A DNA stretch of 29,745 bases from an uncultured Bacteroidales bacterium (GCA_937901105.1 CALCHD010000209.1:1-29745); one strand, 5' to 3'. Shown: positions 7,435 to 15,489, numbered from the stretch's first letter. Notes: generated by a model from the sequence alone, not told the origin. Made by a program: numbers and translations.

Positions 7435-8787
7435 TTAATTTTTTGTATTCAACTGCTCCACAATAGTATCACTTAAAGACCATCTTGCTGGCAGAATTGC
7501 AGATACTACATTTATTATCAAACATATAATGAATGTTGCCATAAAAATATATGGGTTAAATAACATATCAATATTTAAAGAAGTGTCAAACAGAAAGTTT
7601 ACACTGCCTCTACTATCAAATACGGTAAATATCCATTCTGTACTTGCCGACACCAAAATATATGTAAGCAGTAATCCAAAGGCGCCTCCAATACAAGTGA
7701 GCAGCAGATTCTCCCACAAAACTTGTTTTATGATAGTTCCCTTTGTAGCTCCAAAAGCCAACCTGATTCCCATTTCCGCTCTTCGTTCATCCATTCGGCT
7801 GCTTATCATACTGCTTAAATTTATAGCAGGAACTATAAGTACCGATGCTATAAGCAGCAATATTCCCTTCATTATATCCCATATTGGCTTATCTATAGAG
7901 CCATTGACAATTTCACTTTTCCAATAAGGTTTAACTGCACCTTCAACCTTAAGCTCATTCCACCTGTTGTTATTGGTACCCCCCTGTTTTGCTTCAGATT
8001 TTGCAACGGTGTTGGCTTTATTTATATACTCTTCTATTTCCCCAATAACTTGTTTCTGTTTATTATTTTTAATTGTAAAATAAATTTCACAGTTGCCCAG
8101 AGCATTGTTTATAGTAAACGGCAAATCTGTATTTACGTATTTTGTAATTGGAACATATATATCGGAGTAAGAGTTAAGGGTAAGTGCCGATGTCCCTTTT
8201 ACTACACCAATGATTTGGAACTCATTCTCATCAATCCCCAACTTTACCCATTCACCTGCCACGTTAGTGTTTCCAAACAATTTTTTGGCAAAATCTGAAG
8301 ATATTATGATACTTTTAGGATTTTTTACCATGTCTGCATCCGAGAATGGAGTTCCATCCAAAAACTCAAAAGTGAAGACTTTCCAAAAATCTGTATTTAC
8401 AGCAGAGACAGGCACATCTTTTATAAATTGCTTATCTTGAGTTGTAATATTCTGACGTAACATTACCCTGGCTGCTGACGCCTCCACATCATCTATTTTG
8501 GATAGTATGCCATTTATAAAACTGTAGTTAGTGCCGTTTGTATGTACTCTAACTATTTTCTCTCTACCTGTTGAGTCTGTCTGATATACAACACTTTGTT
8601 GATATTTCAGACAAAGGGTTCTCCCTCTATTGTATTCTGGATAGATAGGAGCAATCTTTACATAATAGATAACAAATATTGTCATAGTAAGAGCTATTGA
8701 CAATGCTGTCCCTGCAACATATATGGAACTGAACAGCTTGTTCTGCTTTATTATATTCCAGGCTTGTTTAAAATGAGTTTTTATCAT
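7435..8787 (-). CDS. MacB/FtsX-type ABC permease, first of two
   Basis: 450 aa. N-terminal membrane helix at about residues 19-42 (SSIYVAGTALSIALTMTIFV), periplasmic MacB-like domain (about 45-295) and three C-terminal helices (about 308-330, 355-380, 415-440). The FtsX region reads MDERRAEMGIRLAFGATKGT and the C-terminus LPARWSLSDTIVEQLNTKN. The paired gene downstream has the same architecture but differs in sequence, which points to a heterodimeric permease. It starts 13 nt after the membrane-fusion gene. The ATG at 8787 begins MIKTHFKQAWNIIKQNK, the usual cytoplasmic start of this family, and its partner begins MIKNVLKQMWYQRKQN, a clear sign of duplication. Confidence 0.88.
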   Translation of the reverse strand: MIKTHFKQAWNIIKQNKLFSSIYVAGTALSIALTMTIFVIYYVKIAPIYPEYNRGRTLCLKYQQSVVYQTDSTGREKIVRVHTNGTNYSFINGILSKIDDVEASAARVMLRQNITTQDKQFIKDVPVSAVNTDFWKVFTFEFLDGTPFSDADMVKNPKSIIISSDFAKKLFGNTNVAGEWVKLGIDENEFQIIGVVKGTSALTLNSYSDIYVPITKYVNTDLPFTINNALGNCEIYFTIKNNKQKQVIGEIEEYINKANTVAKSEAKQGGTNNNRWNELKVEGAVKPYWKSEIVNGSIDKPIWDIMKGILLLIASVLIVPAINLSSMISSRMDERRAEMGIRLAFGATKGTIIKQVLWENLLLTCIGGAFGLLLTYILVSASTEWIFTVFDSRGSVNFLFDTSLNIDMLFNPYIFMATFIICLIINVVSAILPARWSLSDTIVEQLNTKN

Positions 8788-8800
8788 ATGCGTTAAGTTT

Positions 8801-10048
8801 TTATTTTATTCTTAATGTTTTCTCTCCCTTAAAAGATGCCATATCTGATACTACAACTTCATCACCTTCTTCCAACCCCTGCATAACTTCTATATAATTG
8901 TATCCAGAATCCCCTAATTTAACTTCTCTCAGTTCAAGTTTGTTGTCATTAGTCTTCACATACAATTTATAATCACCATTACCTACATAAAATGACTTAT
9001 GGCTTATTCTCAATGTATTCTGCATCTCATTCAACAGAATATGGATATTTCCTTTAAGGCCTGAACGCAATCCCATTTCTGCCGGATTATCCAATAATAC
9101 TGTAAAAGATACCATTCCGTCTTGCGATAGTGGATTGACACTGTTTATCCTTCCACTCTTGGCATCCCCATTGAGATCAATCCTTATTTTGCTGCCTGTC
9201 TCTATTTTGTTCAAATACCTGTCTGATATCTCACCTTCAACCATAAATGTACTTAAATCAGAAAGAGTAGCTATATGTGATCCTGCTCCTATCTGAGCGC
9301 CAAGCTGACTGTTCACAAAAGTTAGAATCCCTTTGGCTGGGGCCTTTATGGCTGCATCCTCAAGAGTCTTCTTCATTTGCGAAAGGTTCTTTGAAAAAAT
9401 CTGATACTCCAGTTCCTTAACCTTATAATCGGCCTCTTTAACTTTTTGAGCATTCTCATATTGTTTCTGCAACTGCAGCAGCTCCAGTTTCTCAGTTTCA
9501 AAAGCCAACTGTGCCTGACGCACCTTGTCTGTAGTGCCGGAACCAATGCTGTCCAAATACCTCTCATTACGGTATTCCACCTCCAGCCTGCTCAAAGACA
9601 TCTCCTTAACTTGCAGTTTCATCTCCATATCACTTAGCGCAGTTTCATTATTGGCCTTCAACTGCTCCAGCTGATACCTTTTCATCTTCTCTTCATCCAG
9701 CAATTTCATATACTCGGTTTCAGTACTCTGCAAATCAAGCTTTAGAATAGGTGTACCAGCCTCAACCAATATTCCCTGCAGGCAATACACCTCCATAATC
9801 CTGCTGCTGATTGGAGAATTTATCACCTGTTCAAACACCGGCACCACCACTCCACTTGCCAAAGCACTAATCTCAATACTTCCTCTATCAACTTTATAAA
9901 ACTCCAAATACTCAGCCTCTACACTTTTCTGTGAAAATATAATAATTCCCACTAATGCAATGACTATACATCCCACAAACACAGAGTATTTCAGTATCCT
10001 TTTCTGCAACGTTCGTTTTTTTACTTCATTACTAATCTCCCTATCCAT
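8801..10048 (-). CDS. Periplasmic adaptor (membrane-fusion protein, HlyD/MacA type)
   Basis: 415 aa from ATG 10048; an open frame begins at a TTG at 10057, but ATG (MDREISNEVKKRTLQKRILK) is the better start. A single membrane anchor lies at about residues 22-45 (YSVFVGCIVIALVGIIIF). Next come the first half of a lipoyl-like domain (VVPVFEQVINSPISSRIMEV), a long coiled-coil hairpin (about 110-235) with PAKGILTFVNSQLGAQIGAG as the second lipoyl half, a beta-barrel region and a membrane-proximal domain ending GLEEGDEVVVSDMASFKGEK. It bridges the permease pair to the TolC-like channel. It is the first gene of the operon, 55 nt downstream of the sigma-54 promoter's -12 element. Confidence 0.9.
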   Translation of the reverse strand: MDREISNEVKKRTLQKRILKYSVFVGCIVIALVGIIIFSQKSVEAEYLEFYKVDRGSIEISALASGVVVPVFEQVINSPISSRIMEVYCLQGILVEAGTPILKLDLQSTETEYMKLLDEEKMKRYQLEQLKANNETALSDMEMKLQVKEMSLSRLEVEYRNERYLDSIGSGTTDKVRQAQLAFETEKLELLQLQKQYENAQKVKEADYKVKELEYQIFSKNLSQMKKTLEDAAIKAPAKGILTFVNSQLGAQIGAGSHIATLSDLSTFMVEGEISDRYLNKIETGSKIRIDLNGDAKSGRINSVNPLSQDGMVSFTVLLDNPAEMGLRSGLKGNIHILLNEMQNTLRISHKSFYVGNGDYKLYVKTNDNKLELREVKLGDSGYNYIEVMQGLEEGDEVVVSDMASFKGEKTLRIK

Positions 10049-10102
10049 AATTCTCAATTTATAATTTTATCTCGACGGTTACTTACCATTGTATACCAGA
10101 AA

Positions 10103-10118
10103 AGCAATTATTCTGCCA
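10103..10118 (-). promoter_or_regulatory. Sigma-54 promoter of the efflux operon
   Basis: On the minus strand the sequence is TGGCAGAATAATTGCT. It matches the sigma-54 consensus TGGCAC-N5-TTGCA at GG (-24) and GC (-12) with the required 10-bp spacing. Transcription would start near 10092, about 44 nt before the ATG of the membrane-fusion gene. The operon encodes a sigma-54 activator, which fits. Confidence 0.8.
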
Positions 10119-10157
10119 AGCAGATAAATAGCTGATATAGAGGAAATATACATAAAT

Positions 10158-10183
10158 AATAGTGTTCAAAAATGAACACTATT
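10158..10183 (-). promoter_or_regulatory. Palindromic enhancer (UAS) candidate for the operon's own NtrC-type regulator
   Basis: Perfect inverted repeat: 11-bp arms AATAGTGTTCA and TGAACACTATT separated by AAAA. Its centre lies about 78 bp upstream of the predicted start of transcription, a usual place for an NtrC-family upstream activating site. A further GTTC half-site at 10184-10187 overlaps its edge. A Fis-type helix-turn-helix dimer would bind such dyad sequences; binding by the response regulator at 2586-3923 is inferred. Confidence 0.65.
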
Positions 10184-10202
10184 GTTCGGATTTAGAAATT
10201 AA

Positions 10203-10425
10203 AGGCGTTGCTCAGTTTATGTTGCTCCATTCTCTACGCACTAATGTGCTACGTTCATTGCACAACAACACTCAGCAACCTGTTATATATTTGGTGGAGG
10301 GCAAGAGTGTTGTTGCTCCCGTGGTACTCATTTGGAAGAAGACCGACAAAGGCGGTCTCTCCCTTATCACTCGCACCACTCCCACATAACAACACACTTG
10401 CCTACAGCACTCCGTAGCAAAATGA
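10203..10425 (+). repeat. 223-bp direct repeat, copy A
   Basis: Begins AGGCGTTGCTCAGTTTATGT and ends CCGTAGCAAAATGA. It matches 20322-20544 over its whole length without gaps and with 9 substitutions by my count. It contains a strong hairpin (AGACCG...CGGTCT, near 10337-10361) and several shorter dyads. Short frames run through both copies but are not credible genes. It begins about 20 bp beyond the enhancer palindrome of the efflux operon. Confidence 0.9.
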
Positions 10426-10493
10426 ATGTAACCTGGCTGCATATAGATACGCTACCACAACACAGCATAACCGAAAAGATTCATCTATTTTAG
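10424..10493 (+). repeat. Dispersed repeat tail, copy 2 (related to 1297-1366)
   Basis: GAATGTAACCTGGCTGCATA and following bases, directly joined to the end of the 223-bp repeat. It matches 1297-1366 in the same orientation. The second 223-bp copy at 20322 lacks this tail. Confidence 0.6.
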
Positions 10494-10562
10494 AATATAA
10501 AATGTTCCTCCCGACAAAATTTGTGCAACATTTCACTTATCATTACGTCTCGATAATACAGA

Positions 10563-10578
10563 GACTAAAAATTTAGTC
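10563..10578. promoter_or_regulatory. Perfect 16-bp palindrome overlapping a promoter spacer
   Basis: GACTAAA-AA-TTTAGTC lies immediately before a TATCTTTG -7 box. A dyad between the -33 and -7 positions is a common place for a repressor operator. No regulator for it can be named. Confidence 0.45.
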
Positions 10579-10586
10579 TATCTTTG
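10579..10586 (+). promoter_or_regulatory. Bacteroidota -7 box in front of the palindromic RNA-like element
   Basis: TATCTTTG fits TAnnTTTG exactly. No clear TTTG -33 box is seen at the usual spacing. Transcription would begin around 10590 and run into the structured element. Confidence 0.45.
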
Positions 10587-10587
10587 T

Positions 10588-10777
10588 TGCATAGAAAGGA
10601 AACTTTCAAATGAAATAGAAAAATAGCGTTTTACTATTGTAATTGCTCTAAGAAACTGCCAATTTCATTCGCAACAATACAATAGGCACAAAACGCCTGC
10701 GCTTAGCGTGGGTTGTGCTTATATGTTGCGTGGGTATGGCAGTACCTTTAGAGCGTATAACCACCCACGCTATTTTT
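10588..10777 (+). ncRNA. Candidate structured RNA, or a large palindromic repeat element
   Basis: The stretch folds by eye into a long rod. AAAAATAGCG (10619-10628) pairs with CGCTATTTTT (10768-10777). GCTCTAA..ACTGCCA (10645-10661) pairs with TGGCAGT..TTAGAGC (10737-10754). CGCAACA (10670-10676) pairs with TGTTGCG (10724-10730), GCACAA (10686-10691) with TTGTGC (10713-10718) and ACGC (10693-10696) with GCGT (10706-10709). A small GAAAG-GAAA-CTTTC hairpin precedes it at about 10595-10608. No reading frame of note is present. The -7 box at 10579 would start a transcript at its left side. The nested stems resemble a 6S-like rod, but the sequence also recalls palindromic elements repeated in Bacteroidales intergenic DNA; I cannot decide between an RNA gene and a MITE-like element. 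Confidence 0.4.
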
Positions 10778-10779
10778 GT

Positions 10780-10832
10780 GTTAAACTCAACAATATAAAG
10801 GCTAAATAGCGTTACAATAACTTGAGTTTAAC
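10780..10832. repeat. Inverted repeat with 11-bp arms
   Basis: GTTAAACTCAA at 10780-10790 pairs perfectly with TTGAGTTTAAC at 10822-10832, loop 31 nt. It directly follows the rod-like element and could be its last stem or a separate operator pair. Confidence 0.5.
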
Positions 10833-10840
10833 GTAATTTA

Positions 10841-10876
10841 TGTAAAGACATTTTACACCTGTAAAGGAATCTTACA
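10841..10876 (+). promoter_or_regulatory. Two 17-bp operators, TGTAAAG-N3-CTTTACA type
   Basis: TGTAAAGACATTTTACA (10841-10857) and TGTAAAGGAATCTTACA (10860-10876) are two near-palindromes 19 bp apart, about two helical turns. The same 17-bp pattern occurs at 24505-24521 and 24626-24642, in front of the FtsX-type permease. They lie 55-90 bp upstream of the sigma-54-like promoter at 10932, an enhancer-like position. Confidence 0.6.
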
Positions 10877-10931
10877 AGTATGTATTGGTTGTATTTATAT
10901 AACCAATTGAAATACAATTAGATTGCACGTT

Positions 10932-10947
10932 TGGCATATAGGTTGTA
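10932..10947 (+). promoter_or_regulatory. Sigma-54-like promoter of the outer-membrane barrel gene
   Basis: TGGCATATAGGTTGTA has the invariant GG (-24) and TTG at the correct 10-bp spacing; the -12 GC reads GT. Transcription would begin near 10958, 33 nt before the ATG at 10991. The upstream operators support the call. Confidence 0.6.
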
Positions 10948-10990
10948 CCAGATGGTGATAAACAAGGACTTTACACAAAAAAAGCGCAGA

Positions 10991-13321
10991 ATGAGAAAAC
11001 TATTTTCAGTGGCAATAATCATTGTAGCCACAATGTTTGCAAACATAGCAATTGCACAGAATATTACCGGAAAAGTTACAGATGAGCAGAACCATCCGTT
11101 CCCATACGTGAATGTATTGCTCCAAAGGGCAGATTCATCATACATTGCCGGAACTATAACAGCAGAAGACGGTACATTTACAATCAAATCCAGCCCAGAG
11201 GGAAAACTGCTGAACCTTTCATTTGTGGGATATCAAACTATCTGCAAAGAAATTGATGTAGCAGATATGGGTACAATCCAACTTCTTCCCAGCAATCTTC
11301 TCCTTGCTGAGGTGGTTGTAAAAGCTGAGCTTCCAAAACCTGAGTATAAAGGGGATGCCCTTGTAACCCCAATTCAGGGTACTGTACTTGAGAAAGCCGG
11401 TACTGCCGAGAACCTTTTGGATAAGATTCCAAATGTAACAGCGCAAGATGGTAATGTAGAGGTATTTGGAAGGGGAACACCGGAGATTTACATAAATGGC
11501 CGTAAGATGAGAGATGCATCGGAGCTGGAACAACTCTCCTCAGATCAGGTGAAATCTGTAGAGGTAGTTTCCAATCCAGGAGCCAGGTATGATGCCTCTG
11601 TAAAGGCTGTTATCCGAATAATTACCAAGAAGGCTGTAGGTGAGGGATTTGGTTTGGACAACAGAGCAGTGATTACTCATCGGGAAAAATATGGATTTTC
11701 CTATTATGATCAGTTGGAGCTCAAATACAGGAAGAATGGATTTGACTTGAGTGGAATGTTGCTTGCCGGAAAATACCGCAATGGAAATGACCAGACTTTT
11801 GTTACAGATATGTACTTGGACAAGCACTGGCAGCAGGATATGGATCTTACAGATCAGACATCAGATGCCACTAATGTTGAGGCCACACTTACACTCAATT
11901 ATCAGGTGAATGAGAACCATACATTTGGAGCTCGCTATAATTTTGAACGCTATCCGGAGTCTCATTGGCTTGTAAACCAGTATGCCAACACTTATTGCAA
12001 TGATGTGCTGCAGGAGAGCCTGTACAGTTATTTGGCGGATAATGAGCCGGAAACATACCACAGAAGCAATCTCTATTATAGTGGAAAGGTTAAGGAGTGG
12101 AGTATTGATTTTAATGCAGACGGTTTATGGAGTGATGCCAAGGCTACTCAAATTGCCGATGAGAAAATTTTGGATGGAGCAAATAGTGACCAGGAACGTT
12201 CTGTAACAACTGTAGATACCAAGCAGAATGAACTGTACGCAGCCAAACTTGTTCTTTCACGCCCTGTTGCAAAGGGAAATCTTTCATTTGGCGCAGAGTA
12301 CTCTCACAATAACCGTAATACCACATATTTTAACCCAGAGGGGATTATAGAGAATGACCAGGCACAGATAAAGGAGGGGGCAACCTCGGCATTTGTAGAG
12401 TATGCCCGTCAGTTTGGAAATCTGCAAGTGCAGGCCGGATTACGCTATGAGAATATTGGGTTTGACTACTATGATTCAGGGAAATATATGCAGGAGCAGA
12501 GCAAAAACTACAACAATGTGTTCCCTTCAATAACTTTCAGCTTCCCGATAAATAAAGTGCAGATAATGTTGGGATATGCAAATGACATAGACCGCCCTTC
12601 ATACTGGAACCTCAGAAGTAACATCACATATGTGAACCGCTATATGTACGATATGGGAAACCCTTTCCTTATGCCTTCATTGAGTCACAATGTAACTTTG
12701 GGAGTATCATACAAATGGGTAAATTTATATATGGGATATTCCCGCATAATGGATGAGATGATTAATGAAACGGTAGCTTATTCAGAAGATGATCCTTCCA
12801 TCGCATTGCTCACAATGAGCAATGCTCCTGCATACGATAAACTGGCAGCTTCTGTTAATTTTTCCCCAACCATTGGCCTCTGGAGTCCTCAGTTGGGTTT
12901 GGCACTGCAGCAACAATGGTATAATGCCAATACTCCGCAGGGAATAGAAAAATTCAATAATCCCGTGGGGAGTATAACCCTAAGGAATAACTTCAAATTG
13001 CCTGAAGGTTTTATATTGGATGTGAGTGGGAATTTTACCACAAAAGGACATTCTACCAATGTTTATCTGAATGAGGCAAAATTTGATATGAGTGCTTCGT
13101 TATACAAAAGTTTCTTGAAAGAGAGCCTTATCCTGCAATTGAGGGCAAACAATCTCCTTGAATCCAAACAGAATATAACACTGTATAGTGGAAAGAGGGT
13201 TATGCAGCAGACTCAGGTATTTCACAGGCAGATTTCCCTTACCCTCCGCTACAAATTCAACACCAGCAAGAGCAAATACAAGGGAACAGGTGCCGGAGAG
13301 AGCCAAAAGAACAGGATGTAG
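10991..13321 (+). CDS. TonB-receptor-like outer-membrane beta-barrel protein
   Basis: 776 aa from ATG 10991; the open frame extends to a TTG at 10931, but that would lie inside the promoter, and ATG 10991 starts a clean signal peptide (MRKLFSVAIIIVATMFANIAIA, cleaved near AQ). Next is a CarboxypepD_reg-like beta-sandwich (NITGKVTDEQNHPFPYVNVL to LSFVGYQ, about residues 24-80). A plug-like domain follows (about 110-210) with AENLLDKIPNV, GTPEIYINGRKM and NPGARYDASVKAVIRIITKK. The rest is an outer-membrane barrel of the OMP_b-brl_3 kind, ending in alternating strands (ISLTLRYKFN). No SusD partner lies next to it, so it is probably not a polysaccharide-utilisation receptor. The substrate is unknown; envelope or peptide-related roles are common for this family. 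Its promoter suggests sigma-54 control shared with the permease locus at 22165-24501. Confidence 0.88.
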   Translation: MRKLFSVAIIIVATMFANIAIAQNITGKVTDEQNHPFPYVNVLLQRADSSYIAGTITAEDGTFTIKSSPEGKLLNLSFVGYQTICKEIDVADMGTIQLLPSNLLLAEVVVKAELPKPEYKGDALVTPIQGTVLEKAGTAENLLDKIPNVTAQDGNVEVFGRGTPEIYINGRKMRDASELEQLSSDQVKSVEVVSNPGARYDASVKAVIRIITKKAVGEGFGLDNRAVITHREKYGFSYYDQLELKYRKNGFDLSGMLLAGKYRNGNDQTFVTDMYLDKHWQQDMDLTDQTSDATNVEATLTLNYQVNENHTFGARYNFERYPESHWLVNQYANTYCNDVLQESLYSYLADNEPETYHRSNLYYSGKVKEWSIDFNADGLWSDAKATQIADEKILDGANSDQERSVTTVDTKQNELYAAKLVLSRPVAKGNLSFGAEYSHNNRNTTYFNPEGIIENDQAQIKEGATSAFVEYARQFGNLQVQAGLRYENIGFDYYDSGKYMQEQSKNYNNVFPSITFSFPINKVQIMLGYANDIDRPSYWNLRSNITYVNRYMYDMGNPFLMPSLSHNVTLGVSYKWVNLYMGYSRIMDEMINETVAYSEDDPSIALLTMSNAPAYDKLAASVNFSPTIGLWSPQLGLALQQQWYNANTPQGIEKFNNPVGSITLRNNFKLPEGFILDVSGNFTTKGHSTNVYLNEAKFDMSASLYKSFLKESLILQLRANNLLESKQNITLYSGKRVMQQTQVFHRQISLTLRYKFNTSKSKYKGTGAGESQKNRM

Positions 13322-13384
13322 GTGCAGTAAATGCAGCTTTTGCACGTTAATTGTAAATGAAGAGAAATTAAACAGACTGACATT

Positions 13385-14452
13385 ATGAAACAATTTACTC
13401 AAATCTTATTATTGGCAATAGCCTTCATCTTCACAAGCTGCTTTGAAAAAGAGGCAAAAGACAAGATTGAAGAGGTTACAATGTATGTTTCACACGAAAC
13501 AGGTATATATTATGGAATGTTGTCCTCACCTGTAGAAGGAATGCTCATAAAAGAAGAAGGATGGCAAGATTGGGAAAGCAGACCGTTTCAGGAGATTAGT
13601 GGTTTTGAATATATAAAGGGGCACAAATACACATTGCTGGTAGAGAAAACAACGCTGGTCAATCCTCCAATGGATGCTTCCAGCGTAAAATATAAACTCA
13701 TTTCTATAGTGGGACAGAGGCCTGTTGCATTTCCACAATTGGCAATTAAAGGGTTGGGCCAGACACAGGCCAATGGATATGAAGCCAATATCTTTGATCC
13801 GGTGCATTTCTATCTGGAGGGTGATGAGTTTATGCAAGAAGATCTAAGGGAATTGTGCGACTCCCTTGTATTTGATTTAATGGGCAGAAATGACGGTACC
13901 GCAAAAGTGTATTACCAGAAAACTGGAGAAGCAAAATTGATTTCTTCATGGAATCACCGCTTTTACATTCCAATGAATGCCATGTGCAGATTAAGGGGAT
14001 ACAAAAATGGTGAAGTTGTATATACCCACAGCAAACAGATACAATTGCATAACAGTAATGATTTCCTTATGTACAATTGGAATAAAATCACTCAAGATAC
14101 TCCAGAGAATATCGGATACTTGAATTTTTTGAACCCGAATCTTGAATTGATCAGCACCCATTATATAACCATGAATACCCCTATAGCCAAGATTTCACTT
14201 AAGGGTAAACCTGATAATGCGGGGGAATGGTTATATGACTATATCAATAAAATTTATGGTAATGCCACTACGTATGATCAGAATTCCGGCGTAGCTGAAA
14301 AATTCAAGGACCTGTTTGTTTCTCCCGATAGCAGGGAAACCCCACAACACATATGGGTAACCGACAAATCGGCAATTGCCCTCATAAACTGGTATGACCC
14401 TGAAGTGGAAATATCCAGTGTATACCTAAAGGCGCAGCCTTTGAAAAAATAG
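13385..14452 (+). CDS. DUF4377-domain lipoprotein
   Basis: 355 aa. Signal peptide with lipobox (MKQFTQILLLAIAFIFTSC, lipidated C19). Residues about 30-112 match the DUF4377 pattern as I remember it: EVTMYVSHETG, then GMLIKEEGWQDWESRPFQEI and GFEYIKGHKYTLLVEKTTLVNPPMDASS. The C-terminal ~240 residues are not a domain I recognise and look mostly beta/alpha mixed, with no membrane segment. It is probably anchored in the outer membrane and faces the periplasm or surface. It follows the barrel gene by 63 nt, without a visible terminator, so it may be co-transcribed with it. Confidence 0.75.
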   Translation: MKQFTQILLLAIAFIFTSCFEKEAKDKIEEVTMYVSHETGIYYGMLSSPVEGMLIKEEGWQDWESRPFQEISGFEYIKGHKYTLLVEKTTLVNPPMDASSVKYKLISIVGQRPVAFPQLAIKGLGQTQANGYEANIFDPVHFYLEGDEFMQEDLRELCDSLVFDLMGRNDGTAKVYYQKTGEAKLISSWNHRFYIPMNAMCRLRGYKNGEVVYTHSKQIQLHNSNDFLMYNWNKITQDTPENIGYLNFLNPNLELISTHYITMNTPIAKISLKGKPDNAGEWLYDYINKIYGNATTYDQNSGVAEKFKDLFVSPDSRETPQHIWVTDKSAIALINWYDPEVEISSVYLKAQPLKK

Positions 14453-14484
14453 TAAAATTTTATAATCAAGTAATCCTGCAGAGA

Positions 14485-15129
14485 ATGAAGTTAAGAATAT
14501 TATGCGTAATGGCATTTTTGGTCTTTGCGGTTTCGAGTTGTGAAAAGAACAACATCCTGGATATAAAGACAACATATTGTACAGCAACAATAAACGGTGA
14601 AGAATATAAAGACGTCACAACAGTAAGGGAAGAATTGGGGAGAAGAGGATATCCTTTTGCTACTAAAGAGAGAATTTTTATAGGCACGAGCAACAATCTT
14701 GCGTACATACAGTTTCAGCTATCTGATGCTAATGGCAAAATCTGTTATTACCTGTTTGGAGGTATTCCGTTTGGAAAAGAGGAAAACTTTCCAATTTTGA
14801 AAAAAGAGTACCAGATATATTGTCATCCAAGTTTTGATATTTCAGATAAGCCAGCTGAAAAGATTGCTGATGACTATATGGAATTTCAGGCAAAAGAAAC
14901 TTCCTCAATGTATCCTTCAGGAATACTTGTACTTAAAAAGAATTCTGACATTATAAGCAGTTCTTATGAAATGCCATGTCCTCTATCGGGAATAATGAAA
15001 TTCACAGAATATAACGATGCCAAAAAGAAATATAGTGGTAATTTTGTATTGCAGAGTAATGATGGTATTGATGGAAACCATTATGAGATTAAAGGAGAGT
15101 TAAAATCAACAGTTGTCCAACAGTTTTAA
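14485..15129 (+). CDS. Lipoprotein of unknown function
   Basis: 214 aa. Starts MKLRILCVMAFLVFAVSSC with a clear lipobox (C19) followed by EKNNILD. The mature part starts TTYCTATINGEEYKD, a beta-rich opening often seen in small Bacteroidota surface or periplasmic lipoproteins; no family is recognised beyond that. It lies 32 nt after the DUF4377 lipoprotein gene and 3 nt before the next, so the three are likely one transcript. Confidence 0.7.
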   Translation: MKLRILCVMAFLVFAVSSCEKNNILDIKTTYCTATINGEEYKDVTTVREELGRRGYPFATKERIFIGTSNNLAYIQFQLSDANGKICYYLFGGIPFGKEENFPILKKEYQIYCHPSFDISDKPAEKIADDYMEFQAKETSSMYPSGILVLKKNSDIISSSYEMPCPLSGIMKFTEYNDAKKKYSGNFVLQSNDGIDGNHYEIKGELKSTVVQQF

Positions 15130-15132
15130 CAG

Positions 15133-15489
15133 ATGGAAGATTATATCCTTAAAGAAATAGACAAGATTGGTCAGATGCTTACCTTAATAGCAAAAAAGTT
15201 AGGGCTATTTGATAGTCATACTCCAGACTATACTTTGGAAGATGTCAAGCAGGAGTTCAATAATGACAATGTTCCTTTTGACCTTGATGCAGTTCTTCAA
15301 TTGGATAATCCTGTTGTATACTTAATTGAAGATTTGAAACTATCGGACACTGCTCTGGAAACGCTTATTGAAATTATTTTCTATTCAGATTTATGCGAAG
15401 ATAGAAAAAATGCTCTGCTTAAAGATGCTCTCACGTATTTGGACGGTAAAGGAAACTTTTCCTTTAGGCTGCACTCTTTGATAAGTTGA
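15133..15489 (+). CDS. Small conserved-looking hypothetical protein
   Basis: 118 aa, mainly helical, no signal peptide or membrane segment. It begins MEDYILKEIDKIGQMLTLIAKKLGLF, an amphipathic helix pattern, and has an acidic middle (DNVPFDLDAVLQLDNPVVYL). I recall similar short proteins in Bacteroidota but with no assigned function. The start is 3 nt after the lipoprotein stop, which argues for a real, coupled gene. A terminator follows at 15573-15614. Confidence 0.6.
   Translation: MEDYILKEIDKIGQMLTLIAKKLGLFDSHTPDYTLEDVKQEFNNDNVPFDLDAVLQLDNPVVYLIEDLKLSDTALETLIEIIFYSDLCEDRKNALLKDALTYLDGKGNFSFRLHSLIS

Noticed and set aside
10049..10057. TTG start at 10057 for the membrane-fusion protein
   Set aside because: ATG 10048 is nine bases downstream and gives a normal cytoplasmic start before the membrane anchor.
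10162..10417. Short frames of 69 and 75 codons in the 223-bp repeat, and the 69-codon twin at 20327-20536
   Set aside because: The frames follow from the repeat itself, and both copies are explained by non-coding dyads. Cysteine- and leucine-rich translations with no start signals do not look like proteins.
10931..10990. TTG start at 10931 for the 776-aa barrel protein
   Set aside because: It lies inside the sigma-54-like promoter; ATG 10991 gives a clean signal peptide.
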